DNA from: Anthoceros angustus
Taxonomy: Eukaryota > Streptophyta > Anthocerotopsida > Anthocerotales > Anthocerotaceae
Assembly (NCBI GenBank): GCA_010909165.1
Contig: MU008160.1
Location: 310,001-374,000 of the forward strand
Reading direction: 5' to 3'
Length of the DNA: 64,000 nucleotides
The notes below the pieces were generated by a model. It made no database searches and had not been told where the DNA came from. It was given only the letters and a program-made list of their open reading frames with translations. This document shows, in pieces, positions 31,549 to 41,896 of the stretch (within the stretch, counting starts at the first letter, position 1; every line of letters begins with the position of its first letter). The translations under genes were made by a program, and so were the position numbers.

Positions 31549-32427
31549 ATGTCGAAGGTAGTGAAAGCGGTATCGAGGGTGCCAAGGAAGAATCGTTTCG
31601 GATCCCACGAGAGCCTGCTTCGATCTAGCGGCTGGCTGGCGGCCAAGCCGTCTGCAGAGTCAGGTCCGGGAGAAGCAGATGCTGGAAGCAGGTCCACGCC
31701 GTCCTTGACGTACTTGGCCATGCTGCATTATTTCCGTTGTAAGAACCACCTGGGGTTCAACGCGGATTCTGTTCTACAGTCTGTTAGCCAATTTGTGAAG
31801 GATGGCGGCGATCCGCCGAGTGTTTCCCGGGCAATCACGGGTGCTGCAGCGGTGAGAAGAGAAGCCAATGTTGCTGGCGGCGCGAGCTATTCCAGATTGC
31901 TGCATCAGGATGTGAACTTGAAGCAGTATTTGAGCACGGTACAGCCTCCAAGGAAAAACTTCACCGGGTTACGTCCCGGTAGGGTTGTTGTTCATCACTA
32001 CCCGCAGAAGACGGCTGTCCATGTTTTCACTCCGGATGAAGTCGCGCCGCAAACCTTGAAGCAAGTGGCGTCGGTGTTGTCGGCTGCTTCGAATTGTAGT
32101 GTCGTTTTGAGAGCTGTGAAGATGCAGTCGATCTACCAGAGTGCTTCCTTGATCGCGCAGGACATCTGTTTGCAGTTAGAGCAGAGGAAGCAGTTTCGGA
32201 GCATCACGCAAGCACTTTTCAGGCAGTTGAAACGGGAACCGTATGTGGAGGGAATCCGAGTGATATGCTCAGGTAGGATTAACGGTGCGCTGATAGCTCG
32301 GAGTGAAAGACGAGGTTATGGTCCTCTTACTTTGCAGTCTTTCAGCGCCAAGGTCGATTACGCTCAGGCTCAAGCCCAGCTTCCTTACGGTATCCTTGGA
32401 ATCAAGGTTTGGGTGAGCTATGTGTAG
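31549..32427 (+). CDS. rps3: Nucleus-encoded mitochondrial ribosomal protein uS3 (RPS3)
   Basis: A single exon of 292 codons. From about residue 115 it follows plant mitochondrial RPS3: LLHQDVNLKQYLSTVQPPR, GRVVVHHYPQKTAVHVF, then the C-terminal domain MQSIYQSASLIAQDICLQLE, VEGIRVICSGRINGALIARS and PYGILGIKVWVSYV. uS3 sits at the mRNA entry of the small ribosomal subunit. In most land plants this gene lies in the mitochondrial genome and contains introns. Here it has none and carries an N-terminal extension of about 110 residues (MSKVVKAVSRVPRKNRF, rich in Arg/Lys/Ser), a likely mitochondrial presequence. The long middle of mitochondrial RPS3 seems shortened. The start is the first ATG in frame. 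Its 3' end faces the DUF639 gene. Confidence 0.92.
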   Translation: MSKVVKAVSRVPRKNRFGSHESLLRSSGWLAAKPSAESGPGEADAGSRSTPSLTYLAMLHYFRCKNHLGFNADSVLQSVSQFVKDGGDPPSVSRAITGAAAVRREANVAGGASYSRLLHQDVNLKQYLSTVQPPRKNFTGLRPGRVVVHHYPQKTAVHVFTPDEVAPQTLKQVASVLSAASNCSVVLRAVKMQSIYQSASLIAQDICLQLEQRKQFRSITQALFRQLKREPYVEGIRVICSGRINGALIARSERRGYGPLTLQSFSAKVDYAQAQAQLPYGILGIKVWVSYV

Positions 32428-32921
32428 CGAGGAATAGGGAAATTGACAATTCCAGTGAGGGCAAAATGTGCGTTGAGTATGGCGGAGGGGATGACAGGGC
32501 GAGTGGACACAAGCATCTTGTTCTTGAGGATAGATGGTGTCAGCCCACGTTTAGGTTGACGTGGAGATGTATAAGCCAGTGTGATGCTGTCCGTAAATTT
32601 TTCTCACCCTGTTGACGCGGTTGCCGCACAAAGCTACAGGTTACAAGGGAGTAGGCAAGTATGGGCAAAATGTTTACCATGTCAAGCTTCTGTAGAGCAA
32701 GAAACTGAGTGCTGATTGGTAGCAAGTATACAATGTATAGATGGATGAACCACTGCCTCACTCAGAATTCTTGCACAATTTGAAATACACATGTTCACGT
32801 GCCAACAAGTAACTGAGTGACAAGCACAATATACAGGTACCTTGGAGCTTAAAACGTTTGGCCAACCCGACGGAAATATTAGACAAGATTTCCCAACCAA
32901 CACTCAATCTGCCATTCTTGG
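32428..32921. other. Convergent 3' interval
   Basis: Space between the stop codons of uS3m (plus) and DUF639 (minus), presumably both 3' untranslated regions. No further gene is seen. Confidence 0.5.
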
Positions 32922-35900
32922 TTAATCGACCTCCTCCTGAGGCTTGACAAATCGCACTGGCACGGCTGGTATGCTATACCACCATTCCCTGAACCTGCGA
33001 ATCAGTCGCTCCGTGTTTTCCTCTCGGAGTTGCAGCTGCCTGGTGAAGAGGTCCCAGAATGCCACCAAGAAGATGAATCTAAAGGGGACTAAGGCGAAGA
33101 CTAGAGCTAGGCCCAACAGGACAGCAGACACAGTGTTCGTTGCCTGAAGAAAATTCGAAGGGTGCAATTAGGGACATCCTAGATTACAGGTAATGCCTAC
33201 AAGAGTAAAATCATAAATCAGCATGGTTTATACCTGTGGGTACGCCGATAAGCCGATAGACCGTACTTTCAACAGCAAAATGTTGGCACTCTGGAGTAGT
33301 CCTTCAACTTGTGCGAGAGCTTGCTGCAGTGCCAACAACTGCTGGACACCGTTCTGCCCCTGAGGAGTTGATACCACGAGCTCCACATTTCCATGATGAC
33401 GGCCCAACCGAAGCCAAACAATCAAACCCACAGCTGATAACAACAGTAAAGGGACACAGTAGTCCAACCAATCCCTGCACCAAAATTCAAGTTAGAGTCC
33501 ACTTGCTACAGCAGCATACGATTCAGAAAAACAAACACTCTTGAAACGGCTGCAAAATTTCATACCTGTAGACAACATATGTAACAAGTCCACAAAAGCC
33601 TAAAGTCTTGCTTGGTTCCTCCCAAGCGAGCAGTTCTTGAAACCATGTTAGTACACTGACGAGAGGTAGAAGTAACTCCTGTACAGAGCAGTTATCAGTT
33701 AGCCCAAACATGAGAAGCTATGCAACACCCTCAACAAACATCACACTCGTGCAGCTGACGTTGCATTTTGACAGATCTGGGCATACCCGGACAGGCAAGC
33801 AAGCGGGAATGGGAAGACATCTCTAATGGCTTACCTGCAGTACGGCAAAATTTGTACCAATGCCCTTGGCATCGACTTTTAATCCGTCAACACTAGCTTT
33901 AGCCAGCTGCACCTTCCGATGGCTGTCCCGTGATTGGATTACCGCTTTCTCCAAAGGTGTCAGCTCGCCAATCAGGACCTCTCCCACACATACTGGCTGC
34001 TCCTTCTGTGACCTTTTCGGATTTTTCACAGCTAAGCTGTCAACAGCATGCACTGCTGACGTGGAGGAAATCGGATAGCCATCTTGCCGGGTGAAGTAAT
34101 TGTCCATGTAATCATTGCTACCAATCTCAGCTGCATGAAGCCTGTCAGCTAATGCTTTCAACACCAGATCCCCACCTGGTATCTCTTCTGCCAATGAGAA
34201 AGTTAGGAGTTTTTCTGGTCTTACAGGCAATGTGCGAAAGACCTCTTTTGTCGCTCGTAGGCGAGCAATCCCAAGGACAGCCTTTGCAAGGGCCTCTGCT
34301 CTACCCACGCTTTCAAGCTGATTGCCCCTAATGAACTGATGTACAAAGATAACTTCTCGAATGATGGACAACCAATATTCACGCCTGGTTCTTCCTACCA
34401 GTTCTGGAAACTCCAACACAACCGGCTCAGGGCTGCAAAAAAGGTTTTCACTGTCTTAGAAGCTTTCAGCTTAGGAAAGTGTTGAGAAACCGGATAACAT
34501 ACAAAAAAAGCTTACGTAGAAGGAGACTTGTACAACACAGCCTTGTCAAACAGGCGAGCACCCCAAGGACCAGTTAACACCGGCTTGACTGTGTGGCGAA
34601 GGTCAGCAGACAGATCATACTTCTTAGCTTTGTCATAAGATACAACACCCGCTGCTTCAAAGTAAAGTGCTTGATCTGTCAATGTTAGCCGCCCTGCAAT
34701 ACCAGCATGCAACACATTAGTCAAAGGAAATGAAGGCGAAAAGTGAAGTGCGGAAAGACAACTAAGTGCAGTTTCGACCAACAAAAGAAACAGACCCAGA
34801 CCGGGCCAAGTAGAGAGGCCAATATGTTGCAAGACTGGCTGAGTTGTGGCAGTTCCATCAATGTCTATAACTGTCTCTCCTGGTGCAAGTTTAAGAGTTG
34901 CGACCAGATTTGCTGTGACTTGCTTCTTGATCGCCTTTATTGACCTAAGGCAGGAAGAATTCCAGCTTACAGGCTGCAATATGGAAGCTGCGTACAAGGA
35001 AAAACAAAAACACGGCAACGTACAGTTGCATGAAACTGGAATGGCAAAACATCAATAGCCTCACTTGTCAAGCTCTCCCAGGTATTTGTCCCAAACCGGG
35101 AATGCTAGCCGATTGCCAGTAGATGAGGTGAGAGCTTCAAACTGGCAGTGCACACTTATTGTATCCGCAGCCACAGGTATGGCAGGGGCCAGCCTTGCAA
35201 ATGATTCCAAGCCCACTGTGCTCTCAACGTCTACCTGCAAAGGTCAACCATCCAAGTTGCTAAGCGAACGACACAACTCTCGAAAATTACAAGATGCTTC
35301 ACTGCGTGTAGTTCATTGAGCTTCATCCTGCAAGTGTATCTTCCAACAGTTCTGACCAGGGCCAGGGACACCCTCCACATGCAATAAAGGTTTTAGTTCT
35401 AGCTTCCCAAGTCCCAATTACCTTTGCTAGCATTGGCATCAAATCAGTATAGAACAAGGCCGGGTCCTCATCATCATCATCCTCATCCTCATCAACCTCC
35501 AAGGAGCCTTGATTGGATTTGCTGGAATCATCATCAGTCTGTCATGACATGTAGGGGGTGCGGATATTAACGAATCCATGTGATTGAGCAATATTCCCCC
35601 ACCCCCTCGCTGTTAATACAACTCAGCTGCAACAGTTCATGCTCTGCCTAAAGTTCCTTGTCCTCAGAGCAGCTTCTTTGAGCCTGTTAAATATCACATT
35701 CCGTAACTGATATAAACCAGCTAGTATGCAATGCGTGCTACCGTCATTAGAAGTAAACGCTTGCAGGCAATCAGAGAGTCAGCATCGAGCATTAGTCTCT
35801 GACCTTCACAGCCGGCTTATTTGCAACACCAGGGGCGTCCCAGGCTAGCATCATGTCGAACGTGAAGCGCCGAAAATCCCTGTCATGCAAATGGTCTGTA

Positions 35901-36303
35901 ACCGTGGCAATTGCAAGCGCCTTAAAGCAGCAGTACTCCAAAAGATTGCGTGCATATCGTGCTGGCTGCTTAGCCGAAGCAGGTGCCTCATCATCAAAAT
36001 CCCTCTGCAAGTCCTCAGTATCCAACACGAGAATCCTGCAAGCAAACTATCAGCTCCTCTCCAACTCCAATCCTCCTTACTCTGCAGCACACTCCGACAT
36101 CCAACAGCAGAACCAAAAAAAAGCCCTCACCGTGCACATTTTCCCACGACAACGTTTGCCAGCGAAGAAAGTTCCTTGATCCACTTCCGGCCCGACGAAG
36201 TCCGCCCTAGCCTCCCCTGACTGTCGTCCTTGTATGCGCTCTTCACCGACTGGTCTCCCATGAGAGACTCCATGAAAACCCTGCCCTTTTTCAGCAGCGC
36301 CAT
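32922..36303 (-). CDS. DUF639-family protein, 728 aa
   Basis: Ten exons on the minus strand: 36131–36303, 35804–36035, 35422–35538, 35065–35234, 34802–34944, 34516–34693, 33835–34432, 33566–33678, 33234–33474, 32922–33143. All junctions agree in phase, giving 728 residues. The sequence follows the plant DUF639 family: a start MALLKKGRVFMESLMGD, an acidic Ser/Asp segment, VHCQFEALTSSTGNRLAFP, GRLTLTDQALYFEAAGV, REYWLSIIREVIFVHQFI and, near the end, hydrophobic segments (YCVPLLLLSAVGLIVWL, AVLLGLALVFALVPF) that predict membrane insertion. The GRLTLTDQALYFEA part resembles a GRAM-like fold. The family's function is not firmly known. The first Met lies in a good context directly after a stop-containing region. 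Confidence 0.9.
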
Positions 36304-36990
36304 CTCGAGCTTTCACCACAAACCCCTGATCACACTCTCAATCCCTGCCAGGAGTCTCCCTCTCCATTCACGTCACAAATCCGTCACTCCCGCTCCCGGA
36401 TCATTTCCCGCAGCCGCAAAACTGCTGCAGATTGTCGAGGACATCCCAATTCCCGGCCTCCGCCAGACCTACCAGGCCGGCTTCCCGCACGATTCCACAC
36501 AACCTTCCTCCAGCACCCAATTCCAATTCCGACTGCAATTCGAACAAACTCCGCTTGGAACGTCTCACAGATCCACCCAATTTGAGAATGCAGGCTGCAT
36601 TGCAAAAAAGCCGCGGCAGCCAGGGATAAGGCAGGGGCGTGCCTTGTACAACAGAAGTCGATGCGATTGCGTCACAGGAGAAGGCGAGGGGGAAGCCCCT
36701 TCGCGTAAGCGAGCCCCTTGGCTTTCCAAAGACCCGGCATGCCAAGACAGATGAAATCGTGGTAAATTCCTGACGATGAATCTGCCAGGCACACTTGGCG
36801 TTTGCAGTGCCTACTTCTGCTTGCGTGCTTCTCTCTCCTCGACTACTTCAACGTTTCCAAGTTATCCATGAATTCGTCAAGGAATGCGTATTAGTACAAA
36901 TGGTATGGTTTGAATCGAGATTCCAGAATCCACCTCGTTCGATCAAATTTTGTTTCTAGCTGTCCTGATTTACCACAGTTACGAAGTGTG
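36304..36990. promoter_or_regulatory. Region between DUF639 and PNSB3
   Basis: Holds the DUF639 promoter and 5' leader (near 36304) and the PNSB3 3' region. Open frames of 114–174 codons on both strands overlap each other and DUF639 exon 1 and have no recognisable domain. Confidence 0.4.
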
Positions 36991-37990
36991 TCATTTTTTC
37001 TTCTGTGGAAGTCGTTGGACGACCACCTGCAGCCATAGGGGGTAACAGGTCAGGGTTGGAATCTGGAAACCTTGCGGCAAGACAGAATTGACATGACACC
37101 CACCTTGCCGCTGTTGGTCTTGTCCCCAACAATCGTTTGGCAGGAAAGCCTCCAGTTGTCTGGTTTCTGTGAAAGGGAATAGCAACCGGAATGATCAGCC
37201 CAGGTGTTGTTGCGTGCATACTTTGGACATCCGTTTTAGGAAATTGGACTGACCTTCTTCAAGTACTTGTACTCTGCATCCGTCCTGTCGTTCAGAAGCT
37301 CCTGACCCTCCAGAATCTGCGTCAAAGAAGGGTCTAGAGAGCTCCAGTCAGCTTGTGAGAGGAGGCTTCACTTGATCGAGCCCAGTAAGGCTGAAGAAGA
37401 AAGACCTGAACAATGCAAGTGCCGCAGCTCCCACCTCCTCCACAGTTCATGACTTTCCCCTGGCACGTCCATTGGATGTATCAAACCAGCGATGGAATGA
37501 TCATGTGTCAGATTGCAGGAAGTTGCTTACCCACGTATCATAGAGCTCGAGCTTGCTGTCCTTCATGATGGTTCTCAGCAGTTTGTCCCCACTCACTGCA
37601 GAAGCTGTTTGCACATCGCCACCTGCATCAGGCTACAGCATGTTGCACAAATGGGCATCACAGAATCGGCCCAACCCTAATGCAAATGTGCTGGATTGGA
37701 TGCGCAGACAAGCCCAGGCTCACCGACAGAAATTGAAGCTCGATTATGGGCGGCCCTTGCGGCTGCTCGGCTGTGCCCTCCGGAGAGCTTGTGGAAACGC
37801 CAACATCGGCACTGGACGATTCCAAAGCTACCACACCCCTGTGCCTTTGCCTGTGCCGTTGCCATTGCCTCGGGAGCCAAGCTCTGCTGGTGGACGGAAG
37901 ACATACAGCCTGGAGGGTAACTGGTGTCCTGGGCGCAGTCTGGTGACCGGCAGCCGCGCCTGCTATCGCCATCTGCATGACCATCACCAT
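36991..37990 (-). CDS. PNSB3: PNSB3 (NDF4), 2Fe-2S subunit of the plastid NDH complex
   Basis: Six exons (37724–37990, 37531–37632, 37406–37459, 37254–37316, 37104–37166, 36991–37026), all in phase, give 194 residues. After a basic Ala/Arg-rich transit region come PPIIELQFLS, SGDKLLRTIMKDSKLELYDT, GKVMNCGGGGSCGTCIVQ (the ferredoxin-type cysteine cluster), LEGQELLNDRT, YLKKKPDNWRLSCQTIVGD and VVVQRLPQKKK. PNSB3 belongs to subcomplex B of the chloroplast NADH dehydrogenase-like complex and carries a plant-type ferredoxin fold. The fourth ligand would be the cysteine of LSCQTIVG. NDH drives cyclic electron flow around photosystem I. The start could also be one of the later Met codons (MQMAIAG). 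Confidence 0.92.
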
Positions 37991-38230
37991 CCTCCACAAC
38001 CCTCAACCCACAATGACAGATTGCGTCTACGCGCAGGACGGGGACAGTAACGAAGGTCACAGAGGAGTGAAACGGGCAACGATCCCAAGGTTGTTGTTGT
38101 TTTGAGGCAAAGCCTTCCGGTTCACACGTTCGTTCATCATTTCCTTCACGGGATTCTCACGTCCTAATGTTACAAAATCGGACTGGCGATGGCTATCGCA
38201 TGCAAATTCTGTGCCAGCACCAGACGGTCC

Positions 38231-39460
38231 TCATGATCGGATTCTTGTGAACCCGGGTTTAGCCTCCTTGAATCTTTTCTGGTCTTGTATCATGCTGTCG
38301 AAGACGTCCAGGAGGCTGTCCAGGCCCTGGGTTTCTGGTTCCAGCACTCGCAGTGCAAACACAATGCTCTCGATTGTGGACAGGCAGCCAGGCTTGGGCT
38401 GCCGCCTGACACACTGTGACATACTCGGTGCAGCTGATGACAACTTGAAGTGCGGGAGAGAATGGAGCCAGGGATTCTCGCAGTAAATTCTGCGGGCCTT
38501 GGACCAGGTTCCGTCCAAGACGATGAGATGGTTCACTACAGGGAGGTGGGAGATGCTACCTGCCATCTCTGCAAGTCCAGCAAGCTCTGGGGATGATGCC
38601 TCAGCTCCTCCGATGGAGGGTGGCAGATGAGGCAGCAGCTCCACGGCATTGTCAGTGGGATACAGCAGCCCTGTCCCTTCCGGCAACCTAATCCAAGATG
38701 GGACTGCAGACATCTCCCCACTATTCCCCACCCGCTCAGAGACCCCTGCTGCTCCTCCATCATCCAAGCTGCCTGCAGAACGAGCATAGGCAGAAACCCT
38801 AGATCGCCCGGACTTTTTCATGCTCACCTCCTGATATTTCTGCTGCGCCTGCAGCTTCTTTCCTCCCCTTCCTGCAATGCTCCTCTTAGATCCAGGAACC
38901 TTGGGGCGGATCCTGTAAGAAACCTGCTCATCAACCTCCGGGAGGATGATGAGCTGAACGTTCTGAAGACTCAGCATGGCTATCCTGGCGGATCCCAGAG
39001 CATGGTCCCTCTCCTCAGGGTGCTGCAAGATGGTCACCCCAACCTGGTTCTTCACCACATACTTGATCCTTCCACATATGCAAAGAGATGCTGGCTTCCT
39101 GCACATGACACAGAAGGGCCGCCTAGGTCTTGGCTCTCCGCTCAGCTCAACACCGTCTGCAGCATCGCTTCCTGATTCTTCCACAAGGATGTCCTCGCCA
39201 TTTGGACTCCCTCCCCTAATTCCTCGGCTAATCTTCCGTCCTTTCTCTCTTCCTTCCACTGTGGAGATGCTGGGAGTGCAACACCGCTGTTCTTGTCCAG
39301 CCCCGCTTGACACGCTAGCGGACCTGCCTGAGAACTCTGTCCCACCGTTGGCAGAGCTCTGCTCACTCTTCATTCCGAAAGGATCCAAATCACCCAGCGG
39401 TGGTTTCCACAAGCAGGCCCTGGGGCTCAATGCATCCATGCTCAGTCTCAATGACAGCAT
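38231..39460 (-). CDS. DTW-domain tRNA-uridine aminocarboxypropyltransferase
   Basis: A single exon of 409 codons. The N-terminal about 110 residues are Ser/Gly-rich and low in structure, perhaps with a targeting role. The DTW domain begins with the zinc cysteines CVMCRKPASLCICGRI and then QVGVTILQHPEERDHALGSARI, LPEGTGLLYPTDNAVEL, the signature LIVLDGTWSKARRIYCENPW and LSTIESIVFALRVLE. DTW enzymes transfer the aminocarboxypropyl group of S-adenosylmethionine to uridine in tRNA (acp3U). A Ser/Gly/Lys-rich insertion of about 70 residues splits the domain. Start at the upstream ATG (MLSLRLSMDAL); MDALSP seven codons on is possible. Confidence 0.9.
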   Translation of the reverse strand: MLSLRLSMDALSPRACLWKPPLGDLDPFGMKSEQSSANGGTEFSGRSASVSSGAGQEQRCCTPSISTVEGREKGRKISRGIRGGSPNGEDILVEESGSDAADGVELSGEPRPRRPFCVMCRKPASLCICGRIKYVVKNQVGVTILQHPEERDHALGSARIAMLSLQNVQLIILPEVDEQVSYRIRPKVPGSKRSIAGRGGKKLQAQQKYQEVSMKKSGRSRVSAYARSAGSLDDGGAAGVSERVGNSGEMSAVPSWIRLPEGTGLLYPTDNAVELLPHLPPSIGGAEASSPELAGLAEMAGSISHLPVVNHLIVLDGTWSKARRIYCENPWLHSLPHFKLSSAAPSMSQCVRRQPKPGCLSTIESIVFALRVLEPETQGLDSLLDVFDSMIQDQKRFKEAKPGFTRIRS

Positions 39461-39886
39461 ACGTGAGGTCCAAACGACCGAAAATACTTGCCCTCTGATG
39501 CCATCTTAGCAGGAGAACGGCGTGACATGAAGGTGAAAACCACAACTTTCAAGACCGCCAGGGCTGACTCTAAAACCCTAGATGTGCAGTCTTCGAGATG
39601 CACAATTTGATTTCTAGTAGAGAGGACTTTGAAGTAGCTGGTGGACTGGTGGTATCAACATGCAACGCGAATGCAGCCAAAGAGCTGTGTGCACACCGAT
39701 CCAGAGTCTGAATCTAGCATCTGCGAGTCCTATCTCAGCTACTAAGTCCATTATGGGCACCCTCAAAGTCTGTTTCCTCGGGCTTGCTATCTGAGTTACT
39801 ATTTGCCTTTGAGGACGTGTTTCGCGAAGGAATGGATGAAGCATAGATGTGAACTGATAAGTAACCCGTCCGAAAAGGAAGCTTCC
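39461..39886. other. Interval between TrpD and DTW genes
   Basis: Both flanking genes run on the minus strand. This is the TrpD 3' region and the DTW promoter. No gene is seen. Confidence 0.45.
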
Positions 39887-41741
39887 TCAGGTTTCAAGAC
39901 TCTCCGCCAGCTTCAGTTCCTGCGAACAGGAAAGAAGATGTCACGGTTGACAGAAACTTGTGGGGGAAGCAGGCAGAAACAAATGCAAAAAGAGAGCGTT
40001 TGAAACCTGAGACAGAGCAATCCATGCATCAAGAACTTTCTTCGCTTCACCAGACTGGTGAACGTCCCTAGCCAATGTGACCCCACTTTCTAGGTCTCTT
40101 GTGACGCCAGCAGCCATGAGTCCCGCTCCAGCATTCAGAATCTGCATGACAGAAACAAGCGAACTGTCAGCAGAAGGAAGATGATTCCAGGACTAAGCCT
40201 CTGCTTAAGTACCGCACCCATTGACAATCAGAACAGTCAGGACAAGTGGAAAAAAATACCAAGGAATCAGCAATTGGACCCTTCTTTCCAGCAAGGACAT
40301 CTCGTAGAACTTGAGCATTGTAATCTGGAGCTCCTCCTCGAAGATCCTCCAAGGTACAGCGAGGTATTCCAAAGTCCACTAAACAGAGAGATACGGAGAT
40401 GAGTACAACGAGAGGCAAGATGAGAATGGCTATAAAAATTAGAGCTACACATGGGTCAGCTAAGGCGACCTACATGGGTCGAAGTTGAATCGTCGAATGC
40501 TGTCAGGTAGGACTTCCAGCACAAACCCAGGGCCTGCCCAGTATACAACAATCTCACATCACTATCACATGACTCCCGCAAGAACCACAAACTCAACTCC
40601 CACCATAATCTGCCACATACCGAGGGGAGATATCTCATCCAAGCCAACAGAATTAACAACAAGCGCCCTCTGCATCCCGAAAAGCTGCAGCCCCTTCGCC
40701 ATCTTCTCCACCTATACAAGTCAAGACGCATCCATCTCTCTAATGTATGGTTGTCATTCCGCCTGAAGCACAGGTGACTGTGAAACAGGGAAGTACCCTA
40801 GCTTGTCATTCACAACTTTAACGCGTGCTGCATCAAAATCCATAAAACATGCACAGATGATCCAAAAAGGAAGACTCTCGACACCATACGGCAACGGGCA
40901 GGAAACCATATAACTCATGAAGAAAAAGCCAAGGACTTACAAGGCTCTCGGAGTAGACACCAACAATGGCAAAAGGGGACCTGGCAGGATTCAGCATGGG
41001 CCCCAAGATGTTGAACACGGTCTTCACCTTCAACGATTTCCTTACAGGACTCACAAGCTTCATAGCAGGATGGTACCTGGGCCCCATCATAAACCCCACC
41101 TTTACCTCCTCCACGCACCTCCTGATCCCCGCCGGCCCAAGATCCACAGCCACACCCAAAGCCTCCAGGACATCAGCACTCCCACAAGCCGAAGACGACG
41201 ACCGGTTCCCAACTTTGGCAACCTTAGCCCCACAAGCAGCTGCCAAGATGCAAGCTCCAGTCGAAATGTTCACGGTATTGGCACCGTCCCCTCCAGTCCC
41301 CACAATGTCCAGCGTCCCTGACAGCCCAGAAACACGGACGCTCCTCTTCAACATCGCCCGAGCCAGCCCTGTGATCTCCTCATACGTCTCCCCCTTGGCC
41401 CGCAGCAGCACCAGGAATGCGCTGATCTGAGCCGCTTCCGCTCCGTCCAGCAGGCCCTCCATCACTGCCTCCGCCTGGGCGTCCGTCAGATCCGTCTTGC
41501 TCAGCAGAAGCTCGATCACGTGCTGGATCGTGAGCGAAGCCGGGGCCGTCCCCGCAGCAGGAACAGCTGCCCGGCAGAGCAGACCTGAGGCCCTCGAGGG
41601 CAGCCTCCCCGGCATCTGCAGCTGCCCAACACCGGACACAACAGCCGGCCGAGCTCGAGCTCCATATCCCTCTCCGCTCCATCTCCAGACGCCCCGGTTC
41701 GCGGAAGCCGCTGAAGCGGCGTGCACAGCTGCCAATGTCAT
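39887..41741 (-). CDS. trpD: Anthranilate phosphoribosyltransferase, plastid
   Basis: Six exons (40941–41741, 40621–40711, 40474–40533, 40260–40378, 40007–40141, 39887–39919) in phase give 412 residues. The N-terminal about 65 residues ([19 protein letters not shown]) form an Ala/Ser/Arg-rich transit peptide. The catalytic core shows [17 protein letters not shown] (phosphoribosyl pyrophosphate loop), [63 protein letters not shown] and [10 protein letters not shown]. It makes phosphoribosyl-anthranilate, the second step of tryptophan synthesis in plastids. The gene is divergent from the MiaB-like gene, with 155 bases between start codons. Confidence 0.95.
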
Positions 41742-41896
41742 GGGTGCGAGCAAATCGGGGCACAAATCGGACACACCAATCTACATAGCCCAATCCGACT
41801 TGCGAAGAATCGAGGATCGCTAGCTTCTCCGAATCTGTTGTGACTAGTTCTGTCGGGCGGGAACCGTCAGGGAAAACGACAGGGGAGGGTAGAACG
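41742..41896. promoter_or_regulatory. 155-base divergent promoter interval
   Basis: Separates the start codons of TrpD (minus) and the MiaB-like gene (plus). No TATA box is evident. Both leaders and the core promoters must fit in or next to it. Confidence 0.5.

Noticed and set aside
36230-36754. 174-codon plus frame
   Set aside because: It is antisense to DUF639 exon 1 and has no domain or splice support.
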